This document shows positions 16,254 through 24,579 of a stretch of DNA of 64,000 nt, in pieces; within the stretch, counting starts at the first letter, position 1; every line of letters begins with the position of its first letter. The position numbers and the translations under genes were made by a program. Source of the DNA: CBDCGS01 sp965216915 (GTDB taxonomy: Bacteria > Pseudomonadota > Alphaproteobacteria > UBA828); assembly GCA_965216915.1 (NCBI GenBank), contig CBDCGS010000011.1, positions 1,722,249-1,786,248 of the forward strand. The letters are read 5' to 3'. Below the pieces are notes generated by a model, which saw only the letters and a program-made list of their open reading frames with translations, was not told the origin of the DNA and searched no databases.

Positions 16254-16328
16254 TGGTGGGCGCTGGTGGATTTGAACCACCGACCCCCGCCGTGTGAAGA
16301 CGGTGCTCTCCCACTGAGCTAAGCGCCC
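16254..16328 (-). tRNA. tRNA-Val (anticodon CAC)
   Basis: The minus strand folds as a complete cloverleaf. The acceptor is GGGCGCT/AGCGCCC, the D arm GCTC/GAGC with a 7-nt loop, and the anticodon stem CCGTC/GGCGG with loop TTCACAC (U33, anticodon CAC at 34-36). The T arm is GGTGG/CCACC with loop TTCAAAT. Discriminator A and a genomically encoded CCA (16254-16256) follow. It reads GUG valine codons. No integrase or direct repeat is nearby. Confidence 0.95.
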
Positions 16329-16393
16329 CAGGGTCGTGGCGTCGATTAAAGGAGCGGCGCCGGGGGGTGTCAAGGCGAAGCGGCGGCGAGGGC

Positions 16394-17044
16394 CTACCCG
16401 TCGCGCGGCTCCTTGCGCGCGAGCGCGTCGAGCTGGGCTTTGACGGCCTCGAGCTGATCGCGAAGGGCGGCCAGATCCTCCGGGTCCGCCTCCGGTTTGG
16501 CGCGTGCGGCATCGCCGCCGCCACCCGCCGCTGAGCGAGCGCCGCCGCCGCTTTCGCCGTCGCGCGCAGCCTCCGCAACGGGCGAGAACATCTCCATCGC
16601 GCGTTGCACGAGCGCCATGTTCTGGCGCCCCATGCGCTCGAAATCGCCAAGCGGGAACATGTCGCCGAACGCTTTGTTCATTTGATCGCGCATTTGGTCT
16701 TGGTTGCGCGCAAAGGTGTCCATCGCATGCTCGAGGTAGCGCGGCACGAACGCGTGGAGGTTGTCGTCGTAGAGCCGGATCAGCTGGCGAAGAAAGCTCA
16801 GCGGCAACAGATTGTGGCCCTTCGCCTCCTGCTCGACGATGATCTGGGTGAGCACCTGATGCGTGATGTCCTCGCCGCTCTTGGCATCGCGCACCACGAA
16901 GTCCTCACCATCGCGCACCATCTGGCAGAGATGATCGAGGGTGACGTAGCTGCTCGTCGCCGTGTTGTAGAGGCGCCGATTGGCGTATTTCTTGATGATG
17001 GTCGGCTCGGCGCCGTCGCCGCCGGTGCCGTCTTTCTCAGCCAT
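16394..17044 (-). CDS. phaR: Polyhydroxyalkanoate synthesis repressor PhaR
   Basis: Encodes 216 aa. The N-terminal PHB_acc_N DNA-binding domain has IKKYANRRLYNT...YVTLDHLCQMV, followed by the PHB_acc accumulation domain (HQVLTQIIVEQE, FLRQLIRLYDD). The tail is an Ala/Gly-rich linker and a short coiled coil (LRDQLEAVKAQLDAL). It represses phasin and other PHA genes and is titrated off DNA by PHA granules. The start at 17044 follows GCGGGAG; an in-frame upstream extension is low-quality. It is divergent from the phaC genes across a 123-nt gap containing a TGC-rich stretch. Confidence 0.95.
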   Translation of the reverse strand: MAEKDGTGGDGAEPTIIKKYANRRLYNTATSSYVTLDHLCQMVRDGEDFVVRDAKSGEDITHQVLTQIIVEQEAKGHNLLPLSFLRQLIRLYDDNLHAFVPRYLEHAMDTFARNQDQMRDQMNKAFGDMFPLGDFERMGRQNMALVQRAMEMFSPVAEAARDGESGGGARSAAGGGGDAARAKPEADPEDLAALRDQLEAVKAQLDALARKEPRDG

Positions 17045-17088
17045 GCTCCCGCCACTCCGCGAGGCGAAGGATCCAGTGTCGCAGGAAA

Positions 17089-17102
17089 TGCTGCAGTGCG
17101 CA
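17089..17102. promoter_or_regulatory. Possible PhaR operator (TGC-rich)
   Basis: The divergent phaR/phaC gap contains TGCTGCAGTGCGCA. PhaR of Paracoccus and Rhodobacter binds CTGC-N3/4-GCAG-like TGC-rich sites. Here CTGC-AGT-GCGC matches only partly, so the site is tentative. Confidence 0.25.
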
Positions 17103-17167
17103 ATTCGGCGATGGCCATGCAATCCGACCGACGGTGACGGCGGGCGCCGGTGGTGTAATCTGGCGCC

Positions 17168-17584
17168 ATGAGTGATGAGACGCACGATCCGGGCACGCCG
17201 GAGAGCACGGACCCGGCCGCGCTCGCGCGCCGCTTCCTCGACCTTTGGGAGGCGCAGGCGAGCGCGCTCGCGCGGGACCCCGAGCTTGCCGGTCTGCTCG
17301 AGCGCTTTGCTGCGCTACAAGCCACGGGACTCGCGCAGCTGTTTGGCACGTTGCAGCCTGGCCGACCCGTCGATGAGGAGACCGATGCCACGTCCTCAAG
17401 CCGCGCCCCAAGCGCCCCGCCTGGGCCCGCGACCGCTTCCGCTTCACCTCGGGCTCGCGATGACGACATGGCTGAGCTCGCACGGCGCGTTGCCGCTTGC
17501 GAGGCGCGGCTCGCTGCCTTGGAGCGCGCCCTTGCGGGAAACGGCGGCGATGCTGGCGCCCGCCCTCGCACAGGCGGACCCTGA
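17168..17584 (+). CDS. Small PhaE-like protein upstream of class III-like phaC (hypothetical)
   Basis: Encodes 138 aa. It has a helical N-terminal part (RFLDLWEAQASALARDPELAGLLERFAAL is the key helix region, residues about 22-50), a Ser/Pro/Ala linker, and a C-terminal coiled coil (MAELARRVAACEARLAALERAL, about 98-119). Class III PHA synthases need a PhaE partner with a similar helical, coiled-coil-ended layout, though PhaE is usually much longer. It directly precedes and overlaps the synthase gene by 35 nt, divergent from phaR. The assignment as a PhaE-type subunit is inference from position and shape. The alternative is a phasin-like protein. Confidence 0.6.
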   Translation: MSDETHDPGTPESTDPAALARRFLDLWEAQASALARDPELAGLLERFAALQATGLAQLFGTLQPGRPVDEETDATSSSRAPSAPPGPATASASPRARDDDMAELARRVAACEARLAALERALAGNGGDAGARPRTGGP

Positions 17585-18620
17585 GGCGCTCGGCGCCGCG
17601 CTCGCCGCGGAAACGCAGCGCCGGCTCGCCGACTTTCTCTCAGGAATCGAGGCCTATCGCTGCCGTGGCACGCGGCGCCGTCGCGCGGATCCGCCGGTGC
17701 TGTGGCAGGCCGGCGGCACGCGGCTGCTCGATTATGGCGGCGACGGCGCGGCGGTCCTCCTCGTTCCGTCGCTGATCAACCGCGCCTACATCCTCGATCT
17801 CACCGCCCGGCGGAGCTTCGCGCGCTATCTCGCCGCGCGTGGCTTGCGCACGCTGCTCGTCGATTGGGGGACGCCGAGCCCGGAGGAGAGCGCCTTCACG
17901 CTCGACGACTACATTCTGGGTCGTCTCAGGGGCGCGCTCGACGCCGCCAAGGCGGAGACCGAACGCCCCGTCATCCTGCTCGGCTATTGCATGGGCGGCA
18001 CGCTCGCCCTCCCGCTCGCGGCACGGCATGCGCAAGATCTCGCGGGGCTTTGCCTCCTCGCGAGCCCGTGGGATTTTCACGCGGATGGCGGTGCGCAAGC
18101 CCGGCTCGTCGCGTCGCTCCAGGGCCCCCTCGCGTCCCTGATCGCCGCGCACGGCGTGCTGCCGACGGACGCCCTGCAGGCCATGTTCGCCTCGCTCGAT
18201 CCGCTTCTGGCCGCGCGGAAATTCCGTGGCTTCGCCGCTCGCGACCCGAAGAGCGCCGCCGCGCGCGACTTCGTGGCGCTCGAGGACTGGCTGAACGATG
18301 GCGTTCCCCTGGCGGGCCCGGTCGCGACGACCTGCCTGTTCGACTGGTATGTGAAGAACGCGCCGGCACGCGGGCACTGGCGTGTCGGCGGCTTGCCCGT
18401 GCGGCCCCAATCGCTCGGGATCCCCGTGCTCAACGTCGTGCCGTCGCACGACCGCATCGTGCCGCCGGCCTCGGCGGCTGCCGTGGACGCGCTGCTCCCG
18501 GACGCGGAGCGCTGGACGCCGCCGCTTGGGCATATCGGCATGATTGCGAGCCCGCGCGCCAAACGCCTGCTCTGGCGTCGGCTCGCGGACCGATTGGCCG
18601 GCTGGGCCGACGCATCGTGA
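17550..18620 (+). CDS. phaC: Class III-like PHA synthase catalytic subunit
   Basis: Encodes 356 aa, the length of class III PhaC. The catalytic triad is complete and sits at nearly the Allochromatium numbering: Cys147 in the lipase-like box GYCMGG, Asp301 (PSHDRIVP) and His328 (LGHIGMIA). LLVDWGTP and FTLDDYI are also family motifs. It polymerises (R)-3-hydroxyacyl-CoA to polyester. ATG 17550 gives the standard length; ATG 17460 would overlap the preceding gene by 125 nt. It is followed by two phaB genes. Class I or IV synthases are ruled out by length and neighbours. The call as an active synthase is strong but substrate length is unknown. Confidence 0.85.
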   Translation: MLAPALAQADPEALGAALAAETQRRLADFLSGIEAYRCRGTRRRRADPPVLWQAGGTRLLDYGGDGAAVLLVPSLINRAYILDLTARRSFARYLAARGLRTLLVDWGTPSPEESAFTLDDYILGRLRGALDAAKAETERPVILLGYCMGGTLALPLAARHAQDLAGLCLLASPWDFHADGGAQARLVASLQGPLASLIAAHGVLPTDALQAMFASLDPLLAARKFRGFAARDPKSAAARDFVALEDWLNDGVPLAGPVATTCLFDWYVKNAPARGHWRVGGLPVRPQSLGIPVLNVVPSHDRIVPPASAAAVDALLPDAERWTPPLGHIGMIASPRAKRLLWRRLADRLAGWADAS

Positions 18621-18760
18621 GATCCTTGAACCGTCCCTTGCAAAGTATCGGTGGGCGCGTCATATGAGAGGCGGCGCGGGCCTCAAGGCCGCGCCAATCG
18701 AACATCGGATGGACGTAAGATGCGGCGCGTGATCACGCGCCGATACGGATGGAGGCGGCC

Positions 18761-19483
18761 ATGGCACGGGTGGCACTGGTCACGGGAGGAACGCGCGGGA
18801 TTGGGGCGGCGGTGTCGCTCGCGCTCAAGAACGCCGGCTACCTCGTGGCGGCGAACTACCACGCGAACGACGAGGCGGCGCAGCAGTTCAGCGCGGCGAC
18901 GGACATCGCGACCTACAAATGGGACGTTGCCGATTATGCGGCCTCGGAAGCGTCGGTCGGCCAAATCATGGCCGACATCGGCCCCGTCGACGTGCTCGTC
19001 AACAATGCCGGCATCACGCGCGACAGCACGCTGCAAAAAATGGCGCCGGCCGATTGGCAGGTGGTGCTCGACACCAACCTCGGCTCCTGCTTCAACATGT
19101 GCAATCTCGTGTTCGGTAGCATGCGCGAGCGCGGTTTCGGCCGCATCGTCAATGTCGGCTCGATCAACGGGCAGGCCGGCCAATACGGCCAGGTCAACTA
19201 CGCCGCCGCGAAATCGGGCATCCACGGCTTCACCAAGGCGCTCGCGCTCGAAGGCGCGCGCCACGGCATCACCGTCAACGCGGTGGCGCCGGGCTATGTC
19301 GACACCGACATGGTGCGCGCCGTACCGGACAACATCCTCGAGAAGATCGTCGCGAGCATCCCGGTCGGACGGCTGGGTCGGGCCGACGACATCGCGCGCG
19401 CCGTGCTCTTCCTCGTCGCCGATGACGCCGACTTCATCACCGGGTCGACGATCTCGGTGAACGGCGGCCATCACATGTACTGA
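18761..19483 (+). CDS. phaB: Acetoacetyl-CoA reductase (first copy)
   Basis: Encodes 240 aa, a classical short-chain dehydrogenase. It has the NADPH-binding motif TGGTRGIG, NNAG (VLVNNAGITRD), catalytic Ser (NVGSINGQAGQ) and YxxxK (NYAAAKSG). The pattern GQYGQVNYAAAKSGIHGFTKALALE is shared with PhaB proteins (key residues only). It makes (R)-3-hydroxybutyryl-CoA for PhaC. ATG 18761 is chosen because the family starts as MARVALVTGG and GGAGG precedes it; ATG 18749 is 4 codons upstream. Its closest relative in the window is the next gene. Confidence 0.93.
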   Translation: MARVALVTGGTRGIGAAVSLALKNAGYLVAANYHANDEAAQQFSAATDIATYKWDVADYAASEASVGQIMADIGPVDVLVNNAGITRDSTLQKMAPADWQVVLDTNLGSCFNMCNLVFGSMRERGFGRIVNVGSINGQAGQYGQVNYAAAKSGIHGFTKALALEGARHGITVNAVAPGYVDTDMVRAVPDNILEKIVASIPVGRLGRADDIARAVLFLVADDADFITGSTISVNGGHHMY

Positions 19484-19510
19484 GATCCAGCGGATCGAGA
19501 GGAGGCGCGC

Positions 19511-20233
19511 ATGGCGCGGCTGGCATTGGTCACGGGCGGGACGCGGGGCATCGGTGCCGGCATCGCCCGGGCCTTGAAGGAGGCCGGCTACCCGGTCATC
19601 GCCAACTACCAGTCCAACGACGAGCGCGCCGCCAAGTTCGCCGAAGAGACGGGGATCCTCACCTACAAGTGGGATGTTGGGGATTTCGAGGCCTGCCAAC
19701 GCTCCGTCGCCAACATCACGGCGGTCCACGGCTCCGTCGAGATCCTCGTCAACAATGCGGGCATCGCCTCGGACAACAAGTTCGAGAATCTGACCGAGGA
19801 GCAGTGGCAGCGCGTGCTGCGGGTCAATCTCGATTCGGTGTTCAACATGTGCAAGGCGGTCTACCCGAGCATGATGGCGCGCGGCTGGGGGCGCATCATC
19901 AACGTCGGGTCGATGAACGCGCAGGCCGAGCAGATGAACCAGGTGAACTACGTCGCGGCCAAGGCGGGCATGCACGGTTTCACCAAGGCGCTGGCGCTCG
20001 AGGGCGCGCGCCATGGCATCACGGTCAATACCGTGGCACCCGGCTACGTCGACACCGACATGATGGCCGAGACGCCCGAGCGCATCCGCGACAAGATCAT
20101 CAGCAAGTCACCAATTCGCCGGTTCGGCACCGAGGCGGAGGTCGGCCACGCGGTGGTCTACGTCGCCGACGAGCGCGCCGCGTGGACGACGGGGTCGACG
20201 CTGGCCGTCAACGGCGGCACCTATATGGACTAG
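19511..20233 (+). CDS. phaB: Acetoacetyl-CoA reductase (second copy)
   Basis: Encodes 240 aa, the same length as its upstream neighbour and clearly a tandem paralogue: MARLALVTGGTRGIGAG, VLVNNAGIASD, NVGSMNAQAEQ and NYVAAKAG. All short-chain dehydrogenase catalytic residues are kept, so both copies should be active. A GAGAGGAGG ribosome-binding site precedes ATG 19511. It may differ in substrate or cofactor preference. The TAG stop shares the palindrome CTAG with the stop of convergent bioD. Confidence 0.92.
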   Translation: MARLALVTGGTRGIGAGIARALKEAGYPVIANYQSNDERAAKFAEETGILTYKWDVGDFEACQRSVANITAVHGSVEILVNNAGIASDNKFENLTEEQWQRVLRVNLDSVFNMCKAVYPSMMARGWGRIINVGSMNAQAEQMNQVNYVAAKAGMHGFTKALALEGARHGITVNTVAPGYVDTDMMAETPERIRDKIISKSPIRRFGTEAEVGHAVVYVADERAAWTTGSTLAVNGGTYMD

Positions 20234-20916
20234 GCGCGCCGGCCCTCCACGCAAGGCAAAAGATCGGGCGCCTTTTCCCAGGCGCGCGCGCCCGCGAGGC
20301 GCGGCACGAGGACGATCGGAAGCGGGCCCGCATAGCGCGCGATCGTCTCGGCCGTCTCGGCCGGGGGCACCGGGCTCTCCTCGGATTCGCTCAGCACCAA
20401 GGCTTTGACCGCGACGCCGTGTGCCGCCATCGCCTCGAGCGTCGTCAGCGTGTGGCTGATCGTTCCGAGATAGGTTCCGGCCACCACGAGCGCGGGCGCG
20501 TCGAGCGCCGCCATCCAATCCATCACGGTGTGCCGGGCATCGAGCGGCACCATGGCGCCCCCGACGCCCTCAACCAGCAATGGATCGGCGCCCTCGGCCC
20601 GCGCGCGGCAAAACCCGACGATGGCGGCCAGATCCAGCGATTGGCCCTCACGGCGGGCCGCCATGTCGGGCGAGAGCGGCGCGCTGTAGCGCCAGGGCGT
20701 GATGGCGGCGACGTGCGCTTCATCGACCGGCTCGCCGAGGCTCGCGAGCAGGATGCCGGCATCGCTTTCCGCCATGTCCGCGGGCTCGTAGCCGCTCAAC
20801 ACCGGCTTGAGCGCGCGCACGTTGCGTCCGGCCGTGCGCAGCTGATGGCAGAGTGCGGCGGTGACCAAGGTCTTGCCGACGCCGGTGCCCGTGCCTGTGA
20901 CGAAGAGGATGCTCAT
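20230..20916 (-). CDS. bioD: Dethiobiotin synthetase
   Basis: Encodes 228 aa. It has the P-loop FVTGTGTGVGKTLVTAAL, the LKPVLSGY substrate segment and LLVEGVGGAMVPL. It closes the ureido ring of biotin using ATP and CO2. The start at 20916 overlaps the bioF stop (ATGA), so bioF-bioD are coupled. Its stop overlaps the convergent phaB stop. Confidence 0.95.
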   Translation of the reverse strand: MSILFVTGTGTGVGKTLVTAALCHQLRTAGRNVRALKPVLSGYEPADMAESDAGILLASLGEPVDEAHVAAITPWRYSAPLSPDMAARREGQSLDLAAIVGFCRARAEGADPLLVEGVGGAMVPLDARHTVMDWMAALDAPALVVAGTYLGTISHTLTTLEAMAAHGVAVKALVLSESEESPVPPAETAETIARYAGPLPIVLVPRLAGARAWEKAPDLLPCVEGRRA

Positions 20917-22067
20917 GCCGTGAGGATCTCCGCGCGCACCAGCGCCGCGAGCCGCTCGATATCCGCGTCCGCGTGGCCGGCGGTGAAGGTGAAGCGCAGC
21001 CGGGCCGTTCCCGGAGGCACCGTGGGGGGGCGGATCGCGGTGACGAGATAGCCTGCCTCGGCGAGCCGTGCGGATGCCGCGAGCGCACGCTCCGGCGCGC
21101 CGAGCACGAGCGGTACGATGCAGCTCTCGGGTGCCGGCAGGTCGAGCGCGGCGCAGAACAAGGCCGCCTTCGCCCGCGGTTTTTCGACCAGCGCACGGTC
21201 CTCCGCGATGAGACCGAGGCTCGCGATGCCCGCGGCGACGACACCGGGCGGCAGGCCGGTCGAGTAGATGAAGGGCCGCGCGCGCGTTCGGATGAGGTCG
21301 ATCACATCCTGGCTCGCGCACAGATAGCCGCCATAGCTCCCGACCGCCTTCGAGAGCGTGCCCATCTGAAGCGGCACCGGGGCTTTGCGGCCCGTGACGA
21401 AGCTCGATCCGCGGCCGGAACCGACCACGCCGATGCCATGGGCGTCGTCGGCGAGAAGCCAGGCGTCATGCTTTGCCGCGAGCTTGCCGAGCGCCTCGAG
21501 GGGGGCGAGATCGCCATCCATGCTGAAGACGCCATCGGTGAGGATCAGCGCATGCCGATGGCTCGTCCGGTGGGTGCTCAGAAGCTCGGCCAGCTGTGCC
21601 AGGTCGTTGTGCGCGAAGACATGCCGCGTTGCGCCCGAGAGCGCCGCGCCGGCGAAGAGGCAGGCGTGGCTCAACGCGTCGGCGAAGATGACATCGGGCG
21701 CGCCGACGAGGCTCGGGATCACACCGAGATTGGTCAGATAGCCGGAGCCGAAGACGCAGGCGTCGTCGGTTTCCTTGAGCGCAGCGAGCGCGCATTCCAG
21801 CGCCCGAAAGAGCGGGTGGTTGCCCGTGACGAGGCGCGACGCTCCCGCGCCGACGCCGTAGCGCCTCGTCGCCTCGATGGCTGCGGACTTCACCGTCGGA
21901 TGGTGGGAAAGGTTGAGATAGTCGTTCGAGCAAAAGGAGATGAGGCGCCGGCGGTCGCGCATCACGGCAATCGGGCTTTCGGGCGCGGTCTCCGCCAGGG
22001 TGCGGCGCAGCTGTCGTGCCTCGAGGCTATCGAGTTTCTCCCGGGCAAATCGATCGAGTGACTCCAT
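20913..22067 (-). CDS. bioF: 8-amino-7-oxononanoate synthase
   Basis: Encodes 384 aa, an alpha-oxoamine synthase like HemA. It has CSNDYLNLSHHP, GAGASRLVTGNH, DDAHGIG and the PLP Lys in GTLSKAVGSYGG. It condenses pimeloyl-thioester with alanine. The start at 22067 is the ATG opening the conserved MESLDRF region. It is transcribed divergently from bioB. BioF and HemA are paralogues; the present protein is assigned by its bioD/bioB/bioA neighbours and the SNDYLNL motif. Confidence 0.96.
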   Translation of the reverse strand: MESLDRFAREKLDSLEARQLRRTLAETAPESPIAVMRDRRRLISFCSNDYLNLSHHPTVKSAAIEATRRYGVGAGASRLVTGNHPLFRALECALAALKETDDACVFGSGYLTNLGVIPSLVGAPDVIFADALSHACLFAGAALSGATRHVFAHNDLAQLAELLSTHRTSHRHALILTDGVFSMDGDLAPLEALGKLAAKHDAWLLADDAHGIGVVGSGRGSSFVTGRKAPVPLQMGTLSKAVGSYGGYLCASQDVIDLIRTRARPFIYSTGLPPGVVAAGIASLGLIAEDRALVEKPRAKAALFCAALDLPAPESCIVPLVLGAPERALAASARLAEAGYLVTAIRPPTVPPGTARLRFTFTAGHADADIERLAALVRAEILTA

Positions 22068-22151
22068 GATGCGCCTTTGGCGGCAAGACGGGTGCGTCTG
22101 GGCTGAGCGTGGCCGATTGTATCGCTGCGGGCGCTCGGTGCGCGGGGTTTC

Positions 22152-22179
22152 TTGACCGCCGGGCGCGCGGCCCTATGCT
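22152..22179 (+). promoter_or_regulatory. Sigma-70-like promoter of bioBA
   Basis: -35 TTGACC (22152-22157), a 16-nt spacer and -10 TATGCT (22174-22179), about 30 nt upstream of the bioB start. On the other strand TACAAT (complement of 22115-22120) may be the -10 for bioFD, without a clear -35. No BioR-type TTATCTATAA box is seen in the gap. Confidence 0.5.
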
Positions 22180-22210
22180 GCGCTCAGTCCGCCTGAGCAG
22201 GGAGCGACCG

Positions 22211-23230
22211 ATGGAGAGGATTGAGACCGCGGAGCCTGAGGCTCGCCCGCTTGACAAGGGCCACCCCGGCGACGCGCACGGCGGCGATGTGCGGCACGAC
22301 TGGTCGGCCGATGAGGTGTCGGCGCTTTTCGACTTGCCGTTCAACGATCTGATCTTCCGTGCCCAAACGGTCCAACGGCGGCACTTCGACGCCAACGAAA
22401 TCCAAATGTCGACGCTCCTGAGCATCAAAACAGGCGGATGCCCCGAGGATTGTGCCTATTGCCCGCAGAGCGCGCACTTCGAGACCGGGCTCGAGCGCGA
22501 AACGCTGATGGCGGTCGAGACGGTCGTCGCCGAGGCGGCGCGCGCCAAGGCCACCGGCGCGACCCGCTATTGCATGGGCGCGGCCTGGCGCAGCCCCAAG
22601 GAGCGCGACCTCGACGCGGTTTGCGAGATGGTCAAGCGCGTGAAGGCGCTTGGGCTCGAGACCTGCGTCACCCTCGGCATGCTCGAGGGCGCCCAGGCCG
22701 CGCGCCTCAAGGACGCCGGGCTCGACTATTACAACCACAATCTCGACACCTCGGAAGCGTTCTACGGTGAGATCATCACCACGCGGACCTATCAGGACCG
22801 CCTCGACACGCTTCAGCATGTGCGCGACGCCGGCATCAATGTTTGCTGCGGCGGCATCGTCGGGCTCGGCGAGGCGAGGCGCGATCGGGTGGACATGCTC
22901 GTCAAGCTCGCGACCCTGCCGGAACATCCGGAGAGCGTGCCGATCAACATGCTGGTCCAGGTCGAGGGCACGCCGCTTCATGGTGCCGATGCGTTGGACC
23001 CGCTCGAGTTCGTGCGCACGATCGCGGTGGCGCGGATCCTGATGCCGCGCTCGGTCGTGCGCCTCTCAGCCGGACGCGAGGAGATGACCGACGAGCTCCA
23101 GGCGCTCGCGTTCCTTGCCGGCGCCAACTCGGTGTTCGTCGGACCGCGCTTGCTGACGACCGACAATCCCGAGCGAGACGAGGACGCGGCGCTCTTTCGG
23201 CGGCTCGGCATCCGCGCGATGCCGGCCTAA
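22211..23230 (+). CDS. bioB: Biotin synthase
   Basis: Encodes 339 aa, a radical SAM enzyme. It has the CxxxCxxC cluster motif CPEDCAYC near residue 80, YNHNLDTS, and the C-terminal region GANSVFVGPRLLTTDNP. It inserts sulfur into dethiobiotin. ATG 22211 follows CAGGGAGCG; an upstream in-frame ATG (22109) would add Arg-rich residues and overlap the promoter. It heads the bioB-bioA pair. Confidence 0.97.
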   Translation: MERIETAEPEARPLDKGHPGDAHGGDVRHDWSADEVSALFDLPFNDLIFRAQTVQRRHFDANEIQMSTLLSIKTGGCPEDCAYCPQSAHFETGLERETLMAVETVVAEAARAKATGATRYCMGAAWRSPKERDLDAVCEMVKRVKALGLETCVTLGMLEGAQAARLKDAGLDYYNHNLDTSEAFYGEIITTRTYQDRLDTLQHVRDAGINVCCGGIVGLGEARRDRVDMLVKLATLPEHPESVPINMLVQVEGTPLHGADALDPLEFVRTIAVARILMPRSVVRLSAGREEMTDELQALAFLAGANSVFVGPRLLTTDNPERDEDAALFRRLGIRAMPA

Positions 23231-23277
23231 GCGCCGCGCGGGGCGCTGCCGCCACCGACGCCGCGAGGCTTTCACGC

Positions 23278-24567
23278 ATGACCGACGATCGCGCGTCTCC
23301 GCCGGACTGGTTCGACGCGGGGTTTCGCCATGTCTGGCTGCCCTACACGCAAATGAAGACGACACCGCCGCCGCTCCCGGTTGTCGCGACCGATGGTGTG
23401 CGCATCCACCTCGCTGACGGGCGGGTGCTGGTCGACGGCATCGCGTCCTGGTGGACGGCCTGTCATGGCTACAACCATCCCCACATCCGGGCGGCCGTCG
23501 CAACGCAGCTCGAAACCATGCCCCACGTCATGTTCGGCGGGCTGAGCCACGAACCGGCGCTCGTGCTCGCGCGCCGGTTGGCAAGCCACCTGCCTGACCC
23601 GCTCGGGCGGGTGTTCTTCTCGGACTCGGGCTCGGTCGCGGTCGAGATCGCGCTCAAGATGGCGGTGCAGTGGTGGCTCAACCGCGGCGAGTGGCAGCGC
23701 CATCGGTTCATCACCTTCCACGGCGCCTATCATGGCGACACATTCGTCGCGATGTCGGTGTGTGATCCGGACGAAGGCATGCATAGCCTCTTCAAGGGTG
23801 TGCTGCCCGAGCAGCTCATTGCGGATCTCCCGAGGAGCGAGGCCGAGGCGGACGCATTCGATCGCTTCGTGGCGCGCCATGCGGATCGCTGCGCGGCGGT
23901 GATCATGGAGCCGGTCGTCCAAGGCGCGGGCGGCATGGTCTTCCACGAGCCCGAGACCATCAGGTGGGTGCGTGAGGCGTGCGATCGGCACGGGCTTCTG
24001 CTGATCCTCGACGAAATCATGACGGGCTTCGGCCGGACCGGCACGCTCTTCGCGTGCGAGCAGGCGGGCGTCGTGCCGGACATCATCACGCTGTCGAAGG
24101 CCCTGACCGGCGGAACCATGGCGCTGGCGGCGACGGTTGCCACCGACGCGGTGTTCGAGGGCTTTCTCTCGGAGGACGCCGACGCCGCGCTCATGCATGG
24201 GCCGACATTCATGGCCAATCCGCTCGCCTGCGCCGCCGCGAACGCGTCGCTCGATCTCTTCGAGCAGGAGCCGCGCCTCGCGCAAGCGCGCGCCATCGAG
24301 CAACATCTGGTTCGCGCGCTCGAGCCTTGTCGCGGCATGGCGGGCGTGAAGGACGTGCGGGTCAAAGGGGCGATCGGGGTCGTGCAGCTCGACGAGATGA
24401 GCCGGCTCGACTGGCTCAAGGCGCGCTTCGTCGAGGCCGGCGTTTGGATCCGTCCATTCCGCGATATCGTCTATTTGACCCCCGCGCTGACCATCGAGCC
24501 GGACGATCTCGACCACCTCACCGGCGCCGTCGTGGATGTGGTCGGAGAGTGGTCGGGGAGCCGCTGA
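23278..24567 (+). CDS. bioA: Adenosylmethionine-8-amino-7-oxononanoate aminotransferase
   Basis: Encodes 429 aa, a class III aminotransferase. It has HVWLPYTQM near the N-terminus, WWTACHGYNHP, GPTFMANPLACAAA, DEIMTGFGRTG and the PLP Lys in TLSKALTGG. It converts KAPA to diaminopelargonate. ATG 23278 is where the family begins; the frame is open further upstream inside bioB. It lies 47 nt after bioB. With bioF, bioD and bioB this gives all four late biotin steps, but no pimeloyl-supply gene is present here. Confidence 0.95.
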   Translation: MTDDRASPPDWFDAGFRHVWLPYTQMKTTPPPLPVVATDGVRIHLADGRVLVDGIASWWTACHGYNHPHIRAAVATQLETMPHVMFGGLSHEPALVLARRLASHLPDPLGRVFFSDSGSVAVEIALKMAVQWWLNRGEWQRHRFITFHGAYHGDTFVAMSVCDPDEGMHSLFKGVLPEQLIADLPRSEAEADAFDRFVARHADRCAAVIMEPVVQGAGGMVFHEPETIRWVREACDRHGLLLILDEIMTGFGRTGTLFACEQAGVVPDIITLSKALTGGTMALAATVATDAVFEGFLSEDADAALMHGPTFMANPLACAAANASLDLFEQEPRLAQARAIEQHLVRALEPCRGMAGVKDVRVKGAIGVVQLDEMSRLDWLKARFVEAGVWIRPFRDIVYLTPALTIEPDDLDHLTGAVVDVVGEWSGSR

Positions 24568-24579
24568 CGCGCCACGTGC

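Noticed and set aside
16254..16328. tRNA-Val as an integration (att) site
   Set aside because: No integrase, no direct repeat of the tRNA 3' end and no composition change on either side.
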